From Hymenobacter yonginensis (GTDB taxonomy: Bacteria > Bacteroidota > Bacteroidia > Cytophagales > Hymenobacteraceae): a DNA stretch of 64,000 bases. Of this stretch, positions 1 through 8,900 are shown one piece after another. The notes beneath the pieces were generated by a model that worked only from the letters and a program-made list of their open reading frames with translations, was not told where the DNA came from and did not search any database. Each line of letters begins with the position of its first letter. The stretch's first letter is position 1. The translations under genes were made by a program, and so were the position numbers. Location of the stretch: assembly GCF_027625995.1 (NCBI RefSeq), contig NZ_CP115396.1, forward strand, positions 1,302,001 to 1,366,000. Reading direction: 5' to 3'.

Positions 1-388
1 GGCGGCGCACCCGCTTCAGGCCGTCGGGGCCGGAGTTGGCCCAGTCCCGGTCGCCGGGCACGAAGTAGATTTTGCCGTTGGGCAAACCCTGCACCAGCGC
101 AATCAGGGCATCAGCGCGGGCGGTTTCGCCGGCCCGGCTGGAGTCAGTTTTGGTGCCGAGGCCATCGTGACCCACAATATCGCCGAGGTGGACTACGGTG
201 AAGGCGCCGCGTTGCTGCTCCAGCGTGCGGCGCAGGGCCTGCAGACGGGCCGTAGGAAGGTCGGCAGTGGCGGTGTTGCCGAGCAGGTAGACTGTGTGGG
301 CAGGGGAGGAGGCAGTCTGGCCCAGCAGGGGCTGCGCCATAGCCAGACCCAGGGAGGCCAGCAGCAGACGACGGTAGAGTGAGTGCAT
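1..388 (-). CDS. Exported metallophosphoesterase, N-terminal part (cut by window edge)
   Basis: Reads leftward from an ATG at 386-388 and leaves the window, so only about 129 N-terminal residues are visible. The start has basic residues followed by a hydrophobic run (about residues 8-22), a likely signal peptide. The blocks VVHLGDIVG (about 65-73) and FVPGDRDWANSG (from about 109) fit the first two metal-binding motifs of calcineurin-like phosphoesterases, with GDRD in the place of the common GNHD. The family hydrolyses phosphate esters with a two-metal centre. In Bacteroidota similar N-termini occur on large outer-membrane-associated phosphoesterases, but the C-terminal part needed to tell is outside the window. 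Confidence is good for the fold and low for the substrate. Confidence 0.72.
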   Translation of the reverse strand, partial: MHSLYRRLLLASLGLAMAQPLLGQTASSPAHTVYLLGNTATADLPTARLQALRRTLEQQRGAFTVVHLGDIVGHDGLGTKTDSSRAGETARADALIALVQGLPNGKIYFVPGDRDWANSGPDGLKRVRR

Positions 389-470
389 AGAAAAGGAGCT
401 AGATACCCCCATACGGAAAAACCGGGAAGTCGATTTAACCGAAATTTAATTTACTGGCTTTCCGATATGC

Positions 471-1022
471 TTAGGTGGCAGAGGCTCTTCGCAGCGGGGC
501 TATTGCCCGGCCAACGGCCAGTGCTAGCAGGCAGGGCAGGCCCACCCACAGCAGCTCACTTTTCAGCACCCGCGCCGCCCACTCGCCCACAAACTTCTTC
601 ACCCCGATGGGTGAAACCTGCAAAGGCCGCCATGGGAAAAAGTAGCGCTGCTGCTCGAACGGGCTGAAAAACGCCACGCCCTCGCCGCCAGTGGTCAGGG
701 CATCGAGGACGCCATGCGAAGCCGTGGCCAGAAACAGCAACAGCCACAGCCGCCCGGCCGGCGGCGTGCCGGGCGCGCGTCGGGCCCACGCCAGCCCAGT
801 CAGCGCTGAGGCTACCACGGCCGCGGCCAAGATGGAGTGCGTAAGCCCGCGGTGCCCCCAAAGGCTGGCGTAGGGAACATGAAACTTGAAGCCGATAACG
901 TCGGCATCGGGCAGGAAAGCGCAGGCGGCGGCCAGCAGCCAGTAGCGCCAATGCCGCCGCTCCGGCAGCAGCAGCTTGCCCAGCGTGGCGCCCAACGCGC
1001 AATGCCCGAAAATGGAAGCCAT
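471..1022 (-). CDS. YdjM/DUF457-type inner-membrane metal-dependent hydrolase
   Basis: A 183-residue membrane protein. The start is the ATG at 1020-1022 (MASIFGHCALGATLG); the longer open frame from a GTG at 1085 only translates a palindromic repeat and is rejected. Motifs typical of the YdjM/DUF457 family are FLPDADV (about residue 38), HRGLTHS (about 58) and SHGVLDALT (about 104). Their His and Asp residues are presumed metal ligands. Hydrophobic segments surround these motifs and a further one lies near the C-terminus, giving about four membrane spans. The family is annotated as a metal-dependent hydrolase but its substrate is not established. It is followed on the same strand by the metallophosphoesterase gene, 82 bp away, so cotranscription is possible. 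Confidence 0.75.
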   Translation of the reverse strand: MASIFGHCALGATLGKLLLPERRHWRYWLLAAACAFLPDADVIGFKFHVPYASLWGHRGLTHSILAAAVVASALTGLAWARRAPGTPPAGRLWLLLFLATASHGVLDALTTGGEGVAFFSPFEQQRYFFPWRPLQVSPIGVKKFVGEWAARVLKSELLWVGLPCLLALAVGRAIAPLRRASAT

Positions 1023-1055
1023 TGGTGAGAGTGAGAGAAGTGTAAACGGGCGCAG

Positions 1056-1143
1056 TAGCGCGAACTTTGTAGTTCGCGTCCCCACGCCGCTGAAACGGAA
1101 TTGTCTGAACGGCGCGGGGGCGCGAACTGCAAAGTTCGCGCTA
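1056..1143. repeat. Palindromic intergenic element, GCGAACT family, copy 1
   Basis: The left end (1056-1078) reads TAGCGCGAACTTTGTAGTTC and onward; the right end (1120-1143) carries the same word inverted and ends in CGCGCTA. Each end is itself a small palindrome (CGCGAACT/AGTTCGCG), separated by a GC-rich middle. The element ends one base before the sirtuin stop codon (1144-1146). A second, larger copy lies at 57831-57976. Confidence 0.85.
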
Positions 1144-1836
1144 CTACTTGCCCAGCAGCTCGGCGGCCAGCCGGGGTACGCCGGTGCTGGCCGGCTCCAT
1201 GATGAAATGCAGGTTGCGCCGCGCCGAAACCGGGGGGCGGCTGGGGTCGATGAAGTACACCGGGCAGTTGGCCGGGGCGTAACCGACCAGTCCGGCCGCC
1301 GGATATACCTGCAGTGAAGTACCTACTACCAGGAAAATATCGGCCGTGGCGGTTTCCTCCATGGCCTGCTCCATCAGCGGCACGGCCTCGCCAAACCACA
1401 CAATGTTGGGCCGCAACTGGTGGCCCTTGGCGCACCGCTCGCCCAGCTCAATCCGGTCAGTATCCATCGGGTACACCAAGTGCTCGAAGCGAGAGCTACG
1501 CGCCTCCAGCAGCTTGCCGTGCAGATGGATAATGTGGCTGGAGCCGGCCCGCTCGTGCAGGTCGTCGACGTTCTGGGTGACGACCACCACCTCAAACTCC
1601 CGCTCCAGCGCAGCCAGCGCCAGGTGGCCCGCATTGGGCTGGGCGGCCCGGGCGGCGGCCCGGCGCTGGTTATAGAACTCCAGCACCAGCTCCGGGTTGG
1701 CGGCCCAGCCTTCCGGCGTGGCCACGTCCTCAATGCGGTGGCCTTCCCACAGCCCATCGGAGCCGCGGAAGGTAGCCAGGCCGCTTTCCGCGCTAATGCC
1801 CGCGCCGGTCAGGGCAACAATCTTCTTCTTTTTCAT
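1144..1836 (-). CDS. cobB: NAD-dependent protein deacylase, Sir2 class III (SIRT5/CobB type)
   Basis: A 230-residue sirtuin that removes acyl groups from protein lysines using NAD. Visible motifs: GAGISAESGLATFRG (11-25) for NAD binding, TQNVDDLH (87-94), the catalytic histidine in HLHG (His106), and VGTSLQVYPAAGLV near the C-terminus. Tyr55 and Arg58 in the EFYNQRR stretch match the Tyr-x-x-Arg pair that lets class III sirtuins accept negatively charged acyl groups such as succinyl, so desuccinylation or demalonylation is likely. The small zinc module is reduced: only one cysteine (GERCAKGHQLRPNIVWFGE) remains of the usual four. The ATG start at 1834-1836 is followed by a lysine run. The gene stands alone between two repeat-filled spacers. 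Confidence 0.9.
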   Translation of the reverse strand: MKKKKIVALTGAGISAESGLATFRGSDGLWEGHRIEDVATPEGWAANPELVLEFYNQRRAAARAAQPNAGHLALAALEREFEVVVVTQNVDDLHERAGSSHIIHLHGKLLEARSSRFEHLVYPMDTDRIELGERCAKGHQLRPNIVWFGEAVPLMEQAMEETATADIFLVVGTSLQVYPAAGLVGYAPANCPVYFIDPSRPPVSARRNLHFIMEPASTGVPRLAAELLGK

Positions 1837-1848
1837 AGTATAAATGTA

Positions 1849-1868
1849 GCACAGGCTTCAGCCTGTGC
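1849..1868. repeat. 20-nt perfect palindrome upstream of the sirtuin gene
   Basis: GCACAGGCTTCAGCCTGTGC reads the same on both strands. It resembles the cores of the elements at 38525-38549 and 45148-45222, where a GCAC(A/G)GG(C/A)CTT-like arm faces its complement. It lies 12 bp upstream of the sirtuin start codon, so it could also influence that gene as a leader hairpin. Confidence 0.6.
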
Positions 1869-1892
1869 CGTGACAGAAGCTGCAAGGCTTTG

Positions 1893-2025
1893 AAGCTGGA
1901 AGGGTTCTGAGCTGCAAGCTATAAGCCTCAAGCTGCAAGAGGCAAGCTACAGCTCATAGCACACAGGATATAACCATATCGATACAGCTTGCAGCTCACG
2001 GCTAGCTTGCGGCTCAAAGCTTACA
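1893..2025. repeat. Degenerate AAGCTGCAAGCT-type repeat region
   Basis: The spacer between the sirtuin and DUF4846 genes is built from variants of GAGCTGCAAGCT/AAGCTTGCAGCTC on both strands: the left half carries the forward words and the right half (from about 1978) the inverted words. This gives a long imperfect hairpin. A related stretch lies at 19582-19662. No gene is seen here. Confidence 0.55.
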
Positions 2026-2053
2026 GCCCCAAACTTGCCGCTTCAAACTCACT

Positions 2054-2953
2054 TTAGAACCGCTTCAGCTCCTCGCGCCGAAACGTCCATTCCGGGGTGC
2101 TGAACCGGGCCTGGCTGGGGTCGACGGCAAACCAGGCGCCCAGCGCCGGGTCGCCCCAGGCGTTGCGCAGCACGTGAATCTGCTGGGCCGGCATGTAGCT
2201 CTGGGCCAGCAGCACGTAGCGGCGGCTGCTACCGGCCTGCTCGGCCACGTCCAGCACCAGCACGGCGTGGCCCGGCGAGCCGCCCCGGATGAGCACGTCG
2301 CCGGGCTGCACCGCGGCCAGCGGCACGGGCTTCAGCTCCCGGTCCAGCGAGAGGGTGCCGGCGTAGGTGAAAATCTGGTCGAGGTAGCGGCGGAAGGTGG
2401 CGTGGGTGGGCGCTTCCACGGGCCGGGAGGCCGGCAGCACGTCGTTTCCGCTTACCCGGAAGCCCTTGCCGCCGTACCAATCGGCAAACCGGATATCGTG
2501 GCCACTGGTGAGGTGGAAGTGCACCTGGGCCGGGTTCTGCGCAAAGAGGTACTCGCCCCGCAGCCGGATAAGGGCATCGGCGCACTGCTGCAAATCCTGC
2601 GTGCCCACGTCAATGTTGACCACGGCGGCGTGCACGTCCTGCGGGTCTTTCAGCTGGCCGTTGTAGAGCTTCACGGGCGTGCCGGCGGGCAGAAGCGGCA
2701 GGCCACGCAGCCACTGCCCGAACGAGCCCGGCGCCACCGCCACCCGCACGCAGCCACGCGGCGGCGCAAACCGGCTGGCCACGCTCCGGCGGGCATCATA
2801 GGCGCCGGCCGGCAGCCACGCATAGGGGCTGGCCGCCGACGGCGCGGCAACGGTAGAAGTCGGTGGGGGAGTGGGTGGGTTGTCAGGATAGAGAGCCGCG
2901 CCTATGGAAGCGGCATAGCTGAGCAGCAGAACTGAAAAGGGGAGAGGCAGCAT
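2054..2953 (-). CDS. Secreted DUF4846 domain protein
   Basis: A 299-residue protein of unknown function. The ATG at 2951-2953 is chosen over the upstream TTG because MLPLPFSVLLLSYAASIGAA forms a signal peptide directly. After a proline/threonine/alanine-rich linker (to about residue 45) comes the DUF4846 domain. Conserved-looking stretches are RGCVRVAVAPGSFGQWLRGL, the HFHLTSGHDIRF block and PGDVLIRGGSPGHAVLVLDV. The last resembles the His-bearing strand of NlpC/P60-like hydrolases, but no catalytic claim is made. DUF4846 proteins are common in Bacteroidota. It lies downstream of topA and is separated from it by a strong terminator, so it has its own promoter. Confidence 0.78.
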   Translation of the reverse strand: MLPLPFSVLLLSYAASIGAALYPDNPPTPPPTSTVAAPSAASPYAWLPAGAYDARRSVASRFAPPRGCVRVAVAPGSFGQWLRGLPLLPAGTPVKLYNGQLKDPQDVHAAVVNIDVGTQDLQQCADALIRLRGEYLFAQNPAQVHFHLTSGHDIRFADWYGGKGFRVSGNDVLPASRPVEAPTHATFRRYLDQIFTYAGTLSLDRELKPVPLAAVQPGDVLIRGGSPGHAVLVLDVAEQAGSSRRYVLLAQSYMPAQQIHVLRNAWGDPALGAWFAVDPSQARFSTPEWTFRREELKRF

Positions 2954-3030
2954 GTCAGGCAACAAATAACACCAGATAGAATAGCCGCATAACGATATAA
3001 GCCGAGCGGTATTTCAAGCCCAACAATACA

Positions 3031-3066
3031 AAAAAAAATCCCCGGCCAGGAAGGGCCGGGGATTTT
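3031..3066 (-). terminator. topA: Intrinsic terminator after topA
   Basis: Arms 3035-3047 and 3054-3066 pair perfectly (ATCCCCGGCC / GGCCGGGGAT core) with a six-base loop. Read leftward they are followed by an eight-base T run (A run at 3031-3038). It sits about 20 bp after the topA stop. Confidence 0.9.
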
Positions 3067-3087
3067 AATAAACAGCAGCTGATTGGG

Positions 3088-5574
3088 CTACTTGGCTTTG
3101 GCAGCCGGTTTTTTGGCGGTAGTACCAGCAGCCTTTTTCGCGGCGGGCTTTTTGGCTGCCGGCTTCTTGGCGGCGGGTTTTTTCGCGGGCTTGTCGGCGG
3201 CGTCGGCCTTGTCGGCGGCGGGGGCCTTCTTGGCGAAGCGGCCACCCTTGGCGGGCTTGTCGGGCGTCAGCTCGCCCAACTCCAGGCAGCGCTCCAGCGT
3301 AAGGTCGGCCGGCTCTTCGCCTTTCGGAATCTTCACGTTTTTCTTGCCCACCACGATGTACGGCCCGAAACGACCGTTCAGCACCTGCACGTCGTCGCGG
3401 CCCTCGAAGGTCTTGATGAGGCGCTCGGCGTCGGTCTTACGCTTGTTCTCAATCAGCTCAATGGCCTCGGGCGCCGTGATGGTGTGCGGGTCCTGCTCCT
3501 TGGTGAGCGAGTAGAACTTGCTGTCGTGGCGGATGTAGGGGCCGAAACGGCCCAGGGCGGCCGTCATGGATTTCTCCTCAAACTCGCCAACCACGCGGGG
3601 CAGCTTGAACAGCTCCAGCGCCTCTTCCAGCGTGATATTCTCAATGAACTGCCCTTTGCGCAGGCTGGCGTATACCGCCTTTTCGTCCTCGGGCGCGCCT
3701 TCTTTGGGCTCGATCTGCACGTAGGGACCAAAGCGGCCGAGGCGGGCCGTCAGCTTCTGGCCGGTTTCGGGGTGCAGCCCGATTTCGCGGTTGCTGCCCA
3801 GCGTGTTGCGCTCGATGTCCTTGCCGCGCTCCACCGTCTCGTGGAACGTGCCGTAGAAGCCGGCCAGCATGTCGGTCCACTGCTCTTCGCCGTCGGCAAT
3901 GCGGTCAAACTCGCCTTCCACTTTGGCCGTGAACTGGAAGTCCACAATTACCGGGAAGTGCTCCACCAGGAAGTCGTTCACCACCATGGCGGTGTCGGTG
4001 GGGAACATCTTGGCCTTGTCAGCCCCGTAGGTTTCGGTTTTGACTTCGGTTTTCACCTCGCTGCCTTCCAGCGTCAGCACGTGGAACTTGCGCTCCTTGC
4101 CTTCGCGGGTGTCTTTTTCCACGTAGCCGCGCTTCTGAATGGTGCTGATGGTAGGCGCGTAGGTGGAAGGTCGGCCGATGCCCATTTCCTCCAGCTTTTT
4201 CACCAGCGAGGCTTCCGTGTAGCGGGCAGCCGGGGCGGCGTAGCGCTCCACGCCGCGCAGCTGCAGCAGCGGCATCAGCTGGCCCACGGTCAGGGGCGGC
4301 AGGCCGCGCGAAAACGACGATTCCGTGGTGGCTTCGTCCTGCTCTTCCTCGTCCTTGCTTTCGCTGTAGGCTTTCAGGAAACCCTCGAAGGTGATGACCT
4401 CCCCCGTAGCCGTGAGCGTAACGCCGGGCTGGGTGCTGATGCCGATGGTGGCCACCGTCCGCTCAATCTGAGCGTCGGCCATCTGCGAGGCCATGGCCCG
4501 CTTCCGGATCAGGTCGTAAAGGCGCTGCTCCTGCGAGTCGGAGCCGGCTTTCATCAGCGCGAAGTCGGTGGGGCGGATGGCTTCGTGAGCTTCCTGCGCC
4601 GAGGCCGACTTTGTTTTGTACAGACGGGTCTGGGCATATTCGGCCCCGTATGCGCGGCTGATTTCCACCTGCGCGGCCGTCAGGGCGTCCTGCGAGAGGT
4701 TCACCGAGTCGGTACGCATGTAGGAGATTTTACCGGCTTCGTAGAGCTTCTGAGCCACGCTCATCGTCTGGGCCACCGAGAAGCCGAGCTTGCGCGAAGC
4801 TTCCTGCTGCAGCGTAGACGTGGTGAAGGGCGGCGCGGGGCTGCGCTTGCCGGGCTTTTTCTCTAGGTTCTCGATGCGGTACTCGGCGCCGGCGCAGCGG
4901 GCCAGGAAAGCTTCGGCCTCTTCGCGGGTTTTGTAGCGCGTGGGCAGGTCGGCTTCCAGCACAGCACCTTTGCCGGCGTCCAGGCGCGCTGTAATCCGGT
5001 ACGCCGACGACACTTTGAACTGGTTGATTTCCCGCTCGCGCTCCACCACCAGCCGCACGGCCACGCTCTGCACGCGGCCGGCCGAAAGGCCCGTTTTCAC
5101 TTTCTTCCAGAGCACCGGGCTCAGCTCGAAGCCCACCAGCCGGTCGAGGACGCGGCGGGCCTGCTGGGCATTCACCAGGTTCAGGTCGATTTCCCGGGGG
5201 TTGTCGATGGCGTGCAGGATGGCGTTCTTGGTGATTTCACGGAACACGATGCGGCGCGTCTTGGAGCTGCCGGTCAGGTTCAGGGTTTCGGCCAGGTGCC
5301 ATGAAATAGCCTCGCCCTCCCGGTCATCGTCACTCGCCAGCCAGACGGTTTCGGCCTCCTTGGCCAGCTTCTTGAGCTGGCTGATAATCTCCCGCTTGTC
5401 GGCCGACACCACGTAGGTGGGCTTGAAGTTGTTGGCTACGTCAATGGCATTGTTATCCTTCGGCAGGTCACGGACGTGCCCGAAAGACGATTTGACGACG
5501 AAATCCTTGCCCAGATAGCCTTCAATGGTTTTGGCTTTCGCGGGGGATTCGACGATGACTAGATTTTTAACCAT
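3088..5574 (-). CDS. topA: DNA topoisomerase I (type IA)
   Basis: An 828-residue enzyme that relaxes negatively supercoiled DNA through a 5'-phosphotyrosine intermediate. The N-terminal Toprim domain starts VKNLVIVESPAKAKTIEGYL and includes the acidic SDDDREGEAI motif (81-90). The catalytic tyrosine is Tyr285 in ISYMRTDS. The C-terminal region has three topoisomerase-I repeat blocks, each marked GRFGPY (near 3737, 3545 and 3372 on the DNA). No cysteine tetrad is visible, so classical zinc fingers are absent. The protein ends in a lysine/alanine tail with three repeats of KKPAA type, which probably adds DNA affinity. The start is the ATG at 5572-5574. It is divergent from the chemosensory cluster and closed by a strong terminator. 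Confidence 0.97.
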   Translation of the reverse strand: MVKNLVIVESPAKAKTIEGYLGKDFVVKSSFGHVRDLPKDNNAIDVANNFKPTYVVSADKREIISQLKKLAKEAETVWLASDDDREGEAISWHLAETLNLTGSSKTRRIVFREITKNAILHAIDNPREIDLNLVNAQQARRVLDRLVGFELSPVLWKKVKTGLSAGRVQSVAVRLVVEREREINQFKVSSAYRITARLDAGKGAVLEADLPTRYKTREEAEAFLARCAGAEYRIENLEKKPGKRSPAPPFTTSTLQQEASRKLGFSVAQTMSVAQKLYEAGKISYMRTDSVNLSQDALTAAQVEISRAYGAEYAQTRLYKTKSASAQEAHEAIRPTDFALMKAGSDSQEQRLYDLIRKRAMASQMADAQIERTVATIGISTQPGVTLTATGEVITFEGFLKAYSESKDEEEQDEATTESSFSRGLPPLTVGQLMPLLQLRGVERYAAPAARYTEASLVKKLEEMGIGRPSTYAPTISTIQKRGYVEKDTREGKERKFHVLTLEGSEVKTEVKTETYGADKAKMFPTDTAMVVNDFLVEHFPVIVDFQFTAKVEGEFDRIADGEEQWTDMLAGFYGTFHETVERGKDIERNTLGSNREIGLHPETGQKLTARLGRFGPYVQIEPKEGAPEDEKAVYASLRKGQFIENITLEEALELFKLPRVVGEFEEKSMTAALGRFGPYIRHDSKFYSLTKEQDPHTITAPEAIELIENKRKTDAERLIKTFEGRDDVQVLNGRFGPYIVVGKKNVKIPKGEEPADLTLERCLELGELTPDKPAKGGRFAKKAPAADKADAADKPAKKPAAKKPAAKKPAAKKAAGTTAKKPAAKAK

Positions 5575-5922
5575 GGGGGGAAGGTGGAGACGGAAGGAGG
5601 CAAGCTAGCGCGCTTTCCTATAGAAAACGGGGCAGCGGGCAAGAAGTTGAATTTTGCCGCAAAGATGCTGGAATAATCCGGCCCGCCGTTGCTGCCCCGC
5701 AGAATGAGGCCCAGCCGGGCGGGCCCGAAGTCGTATGTAGGCAACAGTCAGGATAGCTCAACTGGTTCACCAGAAGTAAGTTCTGAAACAGCAGGAATAG
5801 GTGCAGAATCCTTCTGGGCGAAACAGGCGTATTCGCTACCTTTGCCGGCATAGGCAAAAGCAGCAAGGTGTGCATTGCGCCCTGCTTCACCGCCTTCCGC
5901 AGCCTCCGATACTCCTTGCTAT
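5575..5922. other. Intergenic region between divergent topA and receptor genes
   Basis: No gene is supported in these 348 bp. On the minus strand CATCTTTG (complement of 5660-5667) is a weak -7 box for topA. On the plus strand a good -7 box lies at 5837-5844. A tRNA-like string at 5747-5818 is discussed under rejected items. Confidence 0.6.
5837..5844 (+). promoter_or_regulatory. Bacteroidota -7 box upstream of the chemosensory cluster
   Basis: TACCTTTG matches the Bacteroidota -7 consensus TAnnTTTG exactly. TTCTG at 5812-5816 is a poor -33 element at about the right distance. Transcription would begin near 5850, leaving a leader of about 70 nt before the ATG at 5923. Confidence 0.55.
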
Positions 5923-8900
5923 ATGGCATCAGGTAAGACTACTTCTCCCGCCCGCCGTTCTGCCGCCTCCGCCCCGGCCGACAGCACTCCGGCTCCGGCC
6001 GTTACCACCGTGGTGCCTGCCAAGCCCGCCAACGGCAAGGCGCCCGCCGTCGGCGACGCCGCGCGCCGCAGCGGAAGTGCCAAAGGGTCCAACCTGCGCG
6101 GAACGGCGACCCTGGAAAACACCGATTACGTCAACGAGCAGCTCAACCGGGTGCTCTACGCCCTCGACGCCTTCAAGAAAGGCGACGTTTCGGTGCGCCT
6201 GACCAAGCAGAACGACGACATTTTCGCCGAAATAGCCGAGGCCTACAACTCCATGGTGGAGATGATTGGCGGGGTAGGGGGCGAGGTGTCTCGCATCTCG
6301 AAGGTGGCTGGGGTGGAAGGCAACCTGAAAGCCCGCGCGTCGGCCGAGAATGCCGCCGGTTTCTGGCGCGACATGATCAACAATATCAACGGCCTCGTCG
6401 ACAGCATTGCGGTGCCGGTGCTGGAGGTGGGCAAGGTGCTCAAGAACATCAGCAAGGGCAACCTCGACGAAACCTTCCAGATTCCGGTTTCCGGCGACTT
6501 CAAGGTGATGGCCGAAACCATCAATAAGACCATCGACAACCTCAACCTGTTTGCCGGCGAAGTAACCCGCGTGGCGCAGGAAGTGGGCACGGAAGGCAAG
6601 CTCGGCGGCCAGGCGTCGGTACCCAACGTGGGCGGCATCTGGAAAGACCTGACCGACAACGTAAACTACATGGCCTCCAACCTGACGAGTCAGGTGCGGG
6701 ACATTGCCAACGTAGCCACCGCCGTAGCAAAGGGCGACCTGACCCAGAAAATCACCGTGGACGTGAAGGGCGAGCTGCTGCAGTTGAAGCAGAACCTGAA
6801 CCAGATGGTGGACTCGCTCAACCTGTTCGCCGGCGAAGTAACCCGCGTGGCGCAGGAAGTGGGCACCGAGGGCAAGCTCGGCGGCCAGGCGCTGGTGCCC
6901 AACGTGAGCGGTGTGTGGAAAGACCTGACCGACAATGTAAACAACATGGCTTCCAACCTGACGCTTCAGGTACGGGACATTGCCAACGTGGCCACGGCCG
7001 TAGCCAAAGGCGACTTGTCGCAGAAAATCACCGTGGACGTGAAGGGCGAGCTGCTGCAGTTGAAGCAGAACTTGAACCAAATGGTGGACTCGCTCAACCT
7101 GTTTGCCGGCGAAGTAACCCGCGTGGCGCTGGAAGTGGGCACCGAAGGTAAGCTTGGCGGTCAGGCCGACGTGCCGAACGTGGCCGGCGTCTGGAAGGAG
7201 CTGACCGACAACGTAAACAACATGGCCTCGAACCTGACGCTGCAGGTACGAGACATTGCCAACGTAGCTACGGCCGTAGCCAAAGGTGACCTGTCGCAGA
7301 AAATTACCGTGGACGTGAAAGGGGAGCTGCTGCAATTGAAGCAGAACCTGAACCAGATGGTGGACTCGCTCAACCTGTTTGCCGGCGAAGTAACCCGCGT
7401 GGCGCTGGAAGTAGGCACTGAAGGAAAGCTCGGCGGCCAGGCGTCGGTACCGAACGTGGCCGGTGTGTGGAAGGACCTCACCGACAACGTGAACTACATG
7501 GCCTCCAACCTGACCTCTCAGGTGCGGGACATTGCCAACGTGGCCACGGCCGTAGCCCGCGGCGACCTGAGCCAGAAAATGACGGTAGATGTGAAAGGAG
7601 AAATCCTGGAGCTGAAGAACATCCTCAACCAGATGGTGGACTCACTCAACATCTTCGGCGACGAAGTAACCCGCGTGGCCCGCGAAGTAGGCACCGAGGG
7701 CAAGCTCGGCGGCCAAGCCAGCGTGCCGCGCGTGTCGGGTACCTGGAAAGACCTCACCGATAACGTGAACTACATGGCCTCCAACCTGACGAGTCAGGTG
7801 CGGGACATTGCCAACGTAGCCAGCGCCGTAGCCAAAGGCGACCTGACCCAGAAGATGACGGTGGATGTGAAAGGCGAGATTCTCGACCTGAAAAACATTC
7901 TCAATCAGATGGTGGACTCGCTCAACATCTTCGCCGGCGAAGTAACCCGCGTGGCCCGCGAAGTAGGCACCGAGGGTATCCTGGGCGGCCAGGCCTCCGT
8001 GCCGAACGTGAGCGGCACCTGGAAAGACCTGACTGACAACGTAAACACGATGGCCTCCAACCTGACGAGTCAGGTGCGGGACATTGCCAACGTGGCCACG
8101 GCCGTAGCCAAAGGAGACCTGAGCCAGAAAGTGACGGTAAACGTGCGCGGCGAGCTGTTGCAGCTGAAGGAAAACCTCAACCAGATGGTGGACTCGCTCA
8201 ACACCTTCGGCGACGAAGTAACCCGCGTAGCCCGCGAAGTAGGCACCGAGGGCAAGCTCGGCGGCCAAGCCGACGTACCAAACGTGCGCGGTACCTGGAA
8301 AGACCTCACCGACAACGTAAACTTCATGGCCGCCTCGCTCACCAGCCAGGTGCGCGACATTGCCAACGTAACCACCGCCGTAGCCCGCGGCGACCTCAGT
8401 CAGAAGGTATCGGTAGATGTGAAAGGCGAGCTGCTCGACCTCAAGGACAACATCAACCGGATGGTGGACTCACTCAACATCTTCGCCGGCGAAGTAACCC
8501 GCGTGGCGCAGGAAGTGGGCACCGAGGGCAAACTGGGCGGCCAGGCCGACGTGCCGAACGTGAGCGGCGTGTGGAAAGACCTTACCGACAACGTAAACAC
8601 CATGGCTACCAACCTTACCACGCAGGTGCGGGGTATCGGTAAGGTAGTGACCGGCGTATCGCAGGGCGACCTGACTCAGAAGCTGACGCTGGAAGCCAAA
8701 GGCGAAGTGGCCGAGCTGGCCGACACCATCAACCGCATGGTGGACGACCTGAACCGCCTGGCGCTGGAAGTAAGCCGCGTGGCGAAAGTGGCCGGGGTGG
8801 AAGGCAAGCTCACCGAACGCGCCACAGTAGGCGGCGTGAGTGGCTCGTGGAAGGAAATCGTGGACACGCTCAACGACCTGCTCGAATCCATTGCCTCGCC

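Noticed and set aside
1023-1085. N-terminal extension of the YdjM-like protein from a GTG
   Set aside because: It translates the GCGAACT palindrome; the internal ATG gives the family N-terminus.
5747-5818. tRNA-like string with TAGCTCAACTGGTTC, a small central hairpin and GGTGCAGAATCC
   Set aside because: The D stem does not close, the anticodon-like loop lacks the conserved T, and the outer helix has a mismatch and wobbles. Chance or a very old relic.
5929-7335. Long open frames antisense to the receptor, topA, helicase and other genes
   Set aside because: They are mirror frames of GC-rich coding DNA, His/Val/Gln rich, with no family features.
6541-8748. Regular repeats that could suggest a CRISPR or satellite
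   Set aside because: The 276-bp units are in frame inside one gene and encode HAMP-type domains.
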